Positions 7,734-11,885 of a DNA stretch of 11,885 nt are shown here, piece by piece; the stretch's first letter is position 1; every line of letters starts with the position of its first letter. The position numbers and the translations under genes are program-made. The stretch is taken from NCBI GenBank assembly GCA_017538685.1, contig JAFYIK010000164.1:1-11885 (forward strand), read 5' to 3'. Below the pieces are notes generated by a model. It searched no databases, had not been told where the DNA came from, and saw only the letters and a program-made list of their open reading frames with translations. Origin of the DNA: Bacteroidales bacterium (GTDB lineage: Bacteria > Bacteroidota > Bacteroidia > Bacteroidales > UBA932).

Positions 7734-9022
7734 TGGAAGGAAGAGTACAGAGGAGCCTTGTGCACGCGGTCGACTGGTATCTGGTCGCGTGCTGGTTCGT
7801 GCTGATCGTGATAGGTTGGCTGAGCGTGTACTCGTCGTCGCATTCGGTAGAGGGGTCTGGGATGTTTGCCCTGGCCGGGCGCAGCGGAAAGCAGCTGCTG
7901 TGGATGGGGATTTCGCTGGTCGTGGGCGTGGTGATACTCTTTTTGGTGAAGCCTTTCATCTGGGAGGAGTTCGCCCTGCCTGGGTGGCTGTTCATCGTGC
8001 TGCTGCTGGGGCTTGTGCTGCTGTTCGGCGTGGAGGTGAACGGTTCGAAGTCGTGGTTCCAGCTGGGGCCTGTGAGTTTCCAGCCGTGTGAGTTGTCGAA
8101 GATTACTACCTCCTTGGTCTTGGCGCATATCCTGCGCACGCCGGGCTTCAGACTCGGCAAGCTGCGCGATCTCGCGACCGCGCTTGCCGTCGTCGGCGTC
8201 CCGGCGGCGCTGATCCTGGCAGGTGGCGAGACCGGAACTCTCCTGGTGTATGTGGGGTACGTGTTTATGCTCTACCGCGAGGGGCTTTCCGGATGGTGGC
8301 TGGTGTTCCTGTTCGCGTTCATCGCGCTGTTCATCACCTCCATCAAGTTCCCGCTCTGGGTCTCGTTCGCCATCCTGGCTCTGTCGCTGACCTTATATTT
8401 CCTGATCGTCCGCAGGCGGATACGCAGCATCTCCGCGCAGCGTGAACTCTTCTGGACTTCCATTCTTGCCGGCGTCATCGGCGCTCTGATGATCCTTTCC
8501 ACTTCGCTCGTGTTCAACTACGTCCTGAAACCCCATCAGCAGACCCGCATCGAAGTCCTTCTGGGTATGAAGGAAGACCCTATGGGCGCAGGCTACAACG
8601 TGAACCAGTCGATGATAGCCATCGGCTCAGGCGGCTTCACCGGTAAGGGTTTCCTGCAGGGCACCCAGACCGCTTACGGCTTCGTGCCTGAGCAGAGCAC
8701 TGACTTCATTTTCTGCACCATAGGCGAAGAGTTCGGCTTCCTCGGCTGCGCGCTGGTGATTCTGCTGTTCGTATTCCTGATCGCCCGCATCCTGGGCGAC
8801 GCGGAGAACTGCCGCGATCCCTTCGCCCGAGTCTACGGCTACTGCCTCGCCGGCTGTTTCTTTATGCATATGATGATCAACATCGGAATGACCATCGGCC
8901 TGATGCCCGTCATCGGCATCCCCCTGCCCTTCATCAGCTACGGCGGCTCCTCGATGCTCTCCTTCACCGTGATGCTCTTCATCTTCCTCGCCTTGGTCAA
9001 GCAGGAGCGCCGGTATTTCTAG
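7733..9022 (+). CDS. rodA: Peptidoglycan glycosyltransferase RodA (SEDS family)
   Basis: Polymerises lipid II into glycan strands together with PBP2. The 429-residue protein has about ten hydrophobic segments. The SEDS signatures are VNGSKSWFQLG (102-112), a QPxEL-like QPCELSK (117-123), the extracellular GAGYNVNQSMIAIGSGG (285-301) with GKGFLQGTQT, the essential Asp324 in EQSTDFIF, and the PLPFISYGGSS motif (398-407). Two positions differ from the textbook RodA/FtsW pattern: Cys119 replaces the Ser of QPSEL, and AGGETGT (163-169) stands where QPDLGT is usual. The enzyme still looks functional. It is the last gene of the elongasome operon, and a terminator hairpin begins about 70 bp after the stop. 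Confidence 0.95.
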   Translation: MEGRVQRSLVHAVDWYLVACWFVLIVIGWLSVYSSSHSVEGSGMFALAGRSGKQLLWMGISLVVGVVILFLVKPFIWEEFALPGWLFIVLLLGLVLLFGVEVNGSKSWFQLGPVSFQPCELSKITTSLVLAHILRTPGFRLGKLRDLATALAVVGVPAALILAGGETGTLLVYVGYVFMLYREGLSGWWLVFLFAFIALFITSIKFPLWVSFAILALSLTLYFLIVRRRIRSISAQRELFWTSILAGVIGALMILSTSLVFNYVLKPHQQTRIEVLLGMKEDPMGAGYNVNQSMIAIGSGGFTGKGFLQGTQTAYGFVPEQSTDFIFCTIGEEFGFLGCALVILLFVFLIARILGDAENCRDPFARVYGYCLAGCFFMHMMINIGMTIGLMPVIGIPLPFISYGGSSMLSFTVMLFIFLALVKQERRYF

Positions 9023-9058
9023 TATCCGCTGCCCCCGTGCCCTTCTCTTCCGCCTACC

Positions 9059-9166
9059 CGTGGGGGCTAAGTCGCTGACACACAGCCAATTCCTCAAAAG
9101 AGGTCTGCCGATTTTGGCAGACCTCTTTTGCTTATCTCGCTGATTTGCAGGACCTTAGCCCCCACG
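9059..9166. repeat. 108-bp near-perfectly centred imperfect palindrome
   Basis: Two perfect inverted repeats share one centre. The outer arms CGTGGGGGCTAAG (9059-9071) and CTTAGCCCCCACG (9154-9166) are 13 bp each. The inner arms, 14 bp each, are 9096-9109 and 9116-9129 around the loop GATTTT. The linkers on both sides are exactly 24 nt, and 11 of the 24 facing positions also pair, including a CTG/CAG and a CAGC/GCTG block. So 38 of 51 arm positions pair without any gap. This suggests one long palindromic element rather than two chance hairpins. Confidence 0.7.
9096..9129 (+). terminator. Rho-independent terminator of the mre-rodA operon
   Basis: A perfect 14-bp stem (AAAAGAGGTCTGCC / GGCAGACCTCTTTT) with a 6-nt loop ends in TTTT, about 73 bp after the rodA stop. 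The A-run and T-run flanks make it plausible in both directions. It could also stop any minus-strand readthrough past the tRNA-His terminator. Confidence 0.85.
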
Positions 9167-9175
9167 CCCAATATG

Positions 9176-9208
9176 ACGAAAAACAGCCGCCCGGAAAGGC
9201 GGCTGTTT
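9176..9208 (-). terminator. Rho-independent terminator of tRNA-His
   Basis: Read on the minus strand, an 11-bp stem (AAACAGCCGCC / GGCGGCTGTTT, 9198-9208 with 9181-9191) with a 6-nt loop is followed by a run of five T's. It lies 6 bp past the 3' end of tRNA-His, the expected place for a monocistronic tRNA transcript. Confidence 0.88.
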
Positions 9209-9214
9209 GAGGAG

Positions 9215-9288
9215 GGTGCGATGTGGGGCTCGAACCCACGACAACCAGAACCACAATCTGGTGCTCTACCAACTGAACTAATCGCACC
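9215..9288 (-). tRNA. tRNA-His (anticodon GTG)
   Basis: Read on the minus strand, the 74-nt gene folds as a full cloverleaf. The acceptor stem GTGCGAT pairs with ATCGCAC, the D arm contains AGTTGGTAGA, and the anticodon loop is ATTGTGGTT with GTG flanked by CCAGA/TCTGG pairing. The T arm is GTGGG-TTCGAGC-CCCAC. The extra G at position -1 faces discriminator C73, the hallmark of histidine tRNAs. CCA is not encoded; the following bases are CTC. It has its own promoter and terminator. Confidence 0.97.
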
Positions 9289-9304
9289 GTGTTAGAGAGG
9301 ACTG

Positions 9305-9335
9305 CAAAGGTAGATATTTTTTCGGAATATCCAAA
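9305..9335 (-). promoter_or_regulatory. tRNA-His promoter (-33 TTTG, N19, -7 TACCTTTG)
   Basis: On the minus strand a TTTG (9335-9332) is followed after exactly 19 bp by TACCTTTG (9312-9305), a full match to the Bacteroides promoter. Transcription would start near 9300, about 10 nt before the mature tRNA 5' end. The element fits into the 54 bp between the outer-membrane protein stop and the tRNA. Confidence 0.85.
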
Positions 9336-9342
9336 TACTGGA

Positions 9343-9990
9343 TTACAAGTGATAGGTCACGCCGATCTTCACGGCAGGAGCGACGCGGACCTCGGTGTTA
9401 CCTTCAAAATAGTTCCCGTGTTTATCTCCATATGGTGTCGACGCAATGGCAAAATCGAAATCAGACCTGAGGTCGACAGAAAACTGGCGGGTCAAAGCAA
9501 TACTGAAGCCCAAACCGGTTTGGAAACCAAAAGCGGTAACCGAAGGGGCATAGGAGTCAGCGATAAAGAACAACTGCGGTGCAAAATGGACAAAGGGCTG
9601 GAGTCGCTTTTGTCCGAAGTAGTATCCGATATCTGCCCTAATTGGGATAAATGTGCCCGAGGTGTATACCCACCAACCGCCACCACTGAGATACGTTGGA
9701 CGCTCATATGACATACTATCCATCATTCCCCATCCTCCACCTATTTGGGCTCCGAGGTAAAGGCCGGATTCTTTCCGGATTCCGTAGTGGATTTCAGCGC
9801 CGGCACTGAAGAACCACTCCGGGCCGATCGTGCAGACGCCCTCTAAGGACACCTGCCGCCCGGCATAATTCCAATTTCCGCTTCCGCTTTCGCGGCCGCC
9901 GGAATAATTACTTGTCGCGCCAATCATCTGCGCGTGGCCCTGCCAGGCGAAAATGACTGACAAGGCCAGGGCGAGCAATAGTTTCCGCAT
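9343..9990 (-). CDS. Outer-membrane beta-barrel protein, function unknown
   Basis: A 215-residue secreted protein. Residues 1-20 form a signal peptide (basic start, hydrophobic LLLALALSVIF, cleavage after GHA before Gln21). The rest alternates short amphipathic strands rich in Gly, Tyr, Phe and Trp with polar turns, such as EGVCTIGPEWFFSAGAEIHYG, GLYLGAQIGGGWG, PIRADIGYYFG and GFQTGLGFSIAL, and ends in VKIGVTYHL. This fits a small barrel of about eight strands of the OmpA/OprF-like or PorT-like type. No catalytic motif is visible. It starts 6 bp after the propeller lipoprotein stop, so the two are surely co-transcribed. Its GC content looks lower than in the mre operon. Function not recognised. 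Confidence 0.8.
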   Translation of the reverse strand: MRKLLLALALSVIFAWQGHAQMIGATSNYSGGRESGSGNWNYAGRQVSLEGVCTIGPEWFFSAGAEIHYGIRKESGLYLGAQIGGGWGMMDSMSYERPTYLSGGGWWVYTSGTFIPIRADIGYYFGQKRLQPFVHFAPQLFFIADSYAPSVTAFGFQTGLGFSIALTRQFSVDLRSDFDFAIASTPYGDKHGNYFEGNTEVRVAPAVKIGVTYHL

Positions 9991-9996
9991 AAGGAA

Positions 9997-10983
9997 CTAG
10001 AGGTTAAAGTTCATCTTCCAGATGTTGTACGAGCCCTTGTCGGAGCCGCGCTGAGAGAGGAAGTAGATGCTCTTGCCGTCCGGCGACCAGGTCGGAGAGA
10101 GGTCGTGGCCGGGATGGTAGGTAAGCTGGGTCATTTGGCTGCCGTCCGAACGGATGACGAAGATGTCCAGATTCTCGGGCAGGTTCTCCCTTCTCTGGGT
10201 GTTCGCCGTGAAGAGGATCCACTTTCCATCGGGCGAGAGGGATGCGGTGGTGAACGAACGGTTCTCCTGGCTCAGGATGAGGCTTTCAGTGCCCTTCACA
10301 TAATTCACGAGCCAGATTTCGTAGTTGTTCATTGAGTTCTTGCGCGAGCAGAGGAATTCTTCTTCGTTGATCGGATACGGGGTGAGACCGTAGCAGTAGT
10401 TGCTGAACACGCCGTTTTCGACACTATAGCTCCAGATGCCGTAGTGGCTGCCCTCAGCCCTGTGGAAGAAAATGAGTTTCCCGTCTGTGCTGTAGATTGG
10501 AGCATAGTCCTTGACGCTGCCGGAAGTGACCTGCTGCACGATGCTCCCCTGGACAGCACTCGTCAGATAGAGGTTGCTATAGGGATAATTGCTCTGCGAG
10601 AAGCAGATCTTCTTGCCGTCCGGCGAGAAGCAAAGATCCTGCGCGGTGTTGCTGAAGGTACGCTGCTGGGACCCGGAGCGGGCGGCGAGCGACTTCACGA
10701 AGATGTTGCTGTGGCTGTTGTGCGAGCCGATGTAGGCGTAACGGTCGCCGTCCTTTGTCAAGACGAAGTAGGGATTTGCCCACCAGGTCAAACGCATTCC
10801 GTCCCACCTGATATTCGGGACGATCAGTTGCTCGTTGTCCTCATTGGTCACCTTTACGAACACGATTCCTCCTTCTTCGGGAACATAGGTTTCGGAGGTG
10901 TCGATAACCGTCATAAAGGTGCCGCAGCCGGAAAGAAGGGCCGCCGCAATCGCGGTCAGCAAAAAGATTCTTCTGGTCTTCAT
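9997..10983 (-). CDS. PD40/TolB-like beta-propeller lipoprotein
   Basis: A 328-residue lipoprotein: the signal peptide ends in the lipobox LSGC with lipidated Cys20. The body has at least four recognisable PD40 (WD40-like) blade motifs of the type SPDGKxIxF: LCFSPDGKKICFS (about 117-129), APIYSTDGKLIFF (151-163), ASLSPDGKWILFT (247-259) and PTWSPDGKSIYFLS (297-310), plus a degenerate one around 75-95. A six-bladed propeller is likely, as in the C-terminal half of TolB. It lacks the TolB N-terminal domain, and no tol-pal genes are nearby, so it should not be called tolB. It lies 35 bp after the small lipoprotein gene and 6 bp before the barrel gene, suggesting a joint envelope role. Confidence 0.85.
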   Translation of the reverse strand: MKTRRIFLLTAIAAALLSGCGTFMTVIDTSETYVPEEGGIVFVKVTNEDNEQLIVPNIRWDGMRLTWWANPYFVLTKDGDRYAYIGSHNSHSNIFVKSLAARSGSQQRTFSNTAQDLCFSPDGKKICFSQSNYPYSNLYLTSAVQGSIVQQVTSGSVKDYAPIYSTDGKLIFFHRAEGSHYGIWSYSVENGVFSNYCYGLTPYPINEEEFLCSRKNSMNNYEIWLVNYVKGTESLILSQENRSFTTASLSPDGKWILFTANTQRRENLPENLDIFVIRSDGSQMTQLTYHPGHDLSPTWSPDGKSIYFLSQRGSDKGSYNIWKMNFNL

Positions 10984-11018
10984 AATATTATGATTTTGTG
11001 ATTAGACTTGGAGATTCG

Positions 11019-11354
11019 CTATTTCTTATGCGGAATCGGAACCGGTTTGATGGGTTTCGGATCAGGTCTCTTGCCCATCGGAATAGCCTTCGCACCTTCG
11101 GCTTTCTCCACTTCCTTCTTCACGGTGTCCGCAACTTCCTTGGCGACCTGCTCGGCCTGTTTGACAGCGTGATGCTCGCACTGATGCCCGCAAGGGCGCT
11201 CGCATTCCACTTCGCTTGCGCAGTGGTGTTCGACCGCTTCGATGGTGTCTTTCTGTGCTGTTTCTTTCTGAGTTTCCTGTGATTTGGCTCCGCGGCGCTG
11301 TCCGCACCCGGCCAGGCACATCACGGCAAGAGTAATAATAAATAGTTTCTTCAT
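11019..11354 (-). CDS. Small Cys/His-rich lipoprotein, function unknown
   Basis: A 111-residue lipoprotein with the signal MKKLFIITLAVMCLAGC and lipidated Cys17. Three zones follow. Residues 18-42 are polar and Gln/Lys/Glu-rich. Residues 43-62 are a cluster of four Cys and five His (HHC, then C51, C55-G-H57-x-C59, then E-H61-H62) that looks able to bind a metal ion or form disulfides. Residues 63-88 are a charged likely helix rich in Lys, Glu, Val and Ala. The end is Pro/Lys-rich (PDPKPIKPVPIPHKK). I recognise no family. It has a Bacteroides-type promoter just upstream and is the first gene of the probable three-gene minus-strand operon. The C-terminal lysines and prolines could contact peptidoglycan or anionic polymers, but this is only a guess. 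Confidence 0.8.
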   Translation of the reverse strand: MKKLFIITLAVMCLAGCGQRRGAKSQETQKETAQKDTIEAVEHHCASEVECERPCGHQCEHHAVKQAEQVAKEVADTVKKEVEKAEGAKAIPMGKRPDPKPIKPVPIPHKK

Positions 11355-11361
11355 AACATCA

Positions 11362-11395
11362 CAAATATATAAAAAAGTCCGGCCATTTCACCAAA
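11362..11395 (-). promoter_or_regulatory. Promoter of the three-gene envelope operon
   Basis: On the minus strand TATATTTG (11369-11362) matches TAnnTTTG fully. A TTTG at 11395-11392 lies 22 bp upstream of it, slightly longer than the usual 19-21 bp. The -7 box ends only 7 bp before the lipoprotein ATG, so the mRNA would have almost no leader. Confidence 0.6.
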
Positions 11396-11749
11396 ACGTG
11401 CAAATTAGCCAATCCAAATACTCTAATCGCAGTAGCATAAGTATTCCGCTTCGGCGGAGGGAGCCAACCCCGGATCGCGCTGCGCCGAGCTCGAATTACC
11501 GGCTCAGCTTGCGCGATTGGGACTTTGCCGATGAGATTTGATTAACAATTGTTTATTGTCGGAGCTCGGCATAACCAGGCCTCGCTCCTCTCAGAACCGG
11601 TCGCTCGCAGTAACTCGCTCCCTATCGAATATATGTAGTCCGTTCCCTCCCCGCCCTTGGCAGTCTAGGTGTCGCGAGGGTAGCACGCTCGCAACGCAGC
11701 GTCACCGAGCTCGCGCGCAGTCAGGAATCCAATATTGTCGAAATAATCG
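11396..11749. other. Gene-free stretch dense in inverted repeats
   Basis: No convincing gene was found here. It holds a TCCGC-TTCG-GCGGA hairpin with a UUCG tetraloop (11445-11458) and an imperfect hairpin at 11474-11517 (ATCGCGC/GCGCGAT plus GCCGAGC/GCTCAGC with one mismatch). GAGCTC-centred words occur at 11485-11493, 11562-11570 and 11705-11713, the first two able to pair over 9 bp. A palindromic AACAATTGTT lies near 11545, and CTCGCTCC is directly repeated at 11581-11588 and 11614-11621. No matching promoter or T-run terminator for a separate RNA is evident, so it could be a structured RNA, a decayed repeat, or both. Confidence 0.4.
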
Positions 11750-11757
11750 TATATTTG
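11750..11757 (+). promoter_or_regulatory. -7 promoter element of the terminal lipoprotein gene
   Basis: TATATTTG matches TAnnTTTG and ends 3 bp before the ATG at 11761. No TTTG is found 19-21 bp upstream; a TTG lies only 12 bp away. If used, the transcript would be leaderless. Confidence 0.5.
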
Positions 11758-11760
11758 AGT

Positions 11761-11885
11761 ATGAAACGAATCTTATTGGCTATCATCTTATTGGCTATGG
11801 CAGCAACAGCGTGCACGAACAACGCGCAGGTCTCGAAGGAGGCGGCGCAGAAGGCAGTATTTGAGAACATTATGACCAGGACCTC
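11761..11885 (+). CDS. Lipoprotein, possibly nitroreductase family (5' part only)
   Basis: Forty-one codons are visible before the window ends. The start MKRILLAIILLAMAATAC is a lipoprotein signal with a lipobox-like ATAC and lipidated Cys18, followed by TNNAQVSKEAAQKAVFENIMTRT. The ending ENIMTRT resembles the opening of the FMN-dependent nitroreductase fold (often I-x-x-R-x-S-x-R). Lipid-anchored nitroreductases with this layout occur in Bacteroidota. This is inference from a few residues: the FMN-binding parts lie outside the window. It reads away from the minus-strand envelope operon. Confidence 0.6.
   Translation, partial: MKRILLAIILLAMAATACTNNAQVSKEAAQKAVFENIMTRT

Noticed and set aside
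9289..9711. A plus-strand open frame opposite the barrel gene
   Set aside because: No signal or motif, while the minus-strand frame has a signal peptide, beta-strand pattern and operon context.
9997..10983. Calling the propeller protein TolB of the Tol-Pal system
   Set aside because: It is a lipoprotein, shorter than TolB, lacks the N-terminal domain, and has no tolA, tolQ, tolR or pal neighbours.
11376..11400. AAGTCCGG resembling the RNase P RNA core
   Set aside because: Only a few bases match; the rest of the P4 region and the conserved partner segment were not found.
11538..11864. A plus-strand 108-codon open frame across the last intergenic region
   Set aside because: It has low-complexity Arg/Ser-rich content with no motif and overlaps the better-supported lipoprotein start in another frame.
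1..11885. CRISPR arrays, insertion sequences, phage genes or integration at tRNA-His
   Set aside because: No spaced direct repeats, transposase or integrase was seen, and no duplicated tRNA 3' end is present in the window.

Overview
The window looks like chromosomal DNA from a GC-rich member of Bacteroidota, most likely Bacteroidales. Three things support this: the protein styles (TopA with a non-zinc C-terminus, an Lrp-type regulator and MreB typical of the phylum), the mreB-mreC-mreD-pbp2-rodA order, and several promoters of the Bacteroides type (-33 TTTG and -7 TAnnTTTG) with almost no Shine-Dalgarno sequences. I see no mobile element, CRISPR array or phage gene. The species cannot be named from the sequence alone.

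Left part (1-3556): topA (DNA topoisomerase I) is followed after 8 bp by an Lrp/AsnC-family regulator, probably in one transcript. The regulator converges on, and overlaps by 9 bp, ispD (MEP isoprenoid pathway) on the minus strand. ispD and mreB diverge from a short control region in which two -7 elements stand back to back as a palindrome.

Middle (3578-9022): a tightly packed elongasome operon mreB-mreC-mreD-pbp2-rodA with 1-bp, 4-bp, 3-bp-gap and 1-bp junctions. Together these genes make the cytoskeletal track, its membrane adaptors, the transpeptidase and the glycosyltransferase for side-wall peptidoglycan. ispD supplies precursors for the undecaprenyl lipid carrier this machine needs. The operon ends in a strong hairpin that is itself the core of a 108-bp near-palindrome.

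Right part (9176-11885): on the minus strand lies a probable three-gene envelope operon (Cys/His-rich small lipoprotein, PD40/TolB-like beta-propeller lipoprotein, outer-membrane beta-barrel protein). It is followed by tRNA-His(GTG) with its own promoter and terminator. A 400-bp intergenic stretch full of inverted repeats then precedes the start of a plus-strand lipoprotein, perhaps of the nitroreductase family, that runs off the window.

The most striking signal is not a gene: the tetranucleotide CATG appears to be completely absent from all 11,885 bases, although about 130 ATG trinucleotides are present and the DNA is rich in C. Codons before Met switch from C-ending to T-ending. This points to strong selection, or a directed mutational process, against an NlaIII-type site in a normal bacterial chromosome.
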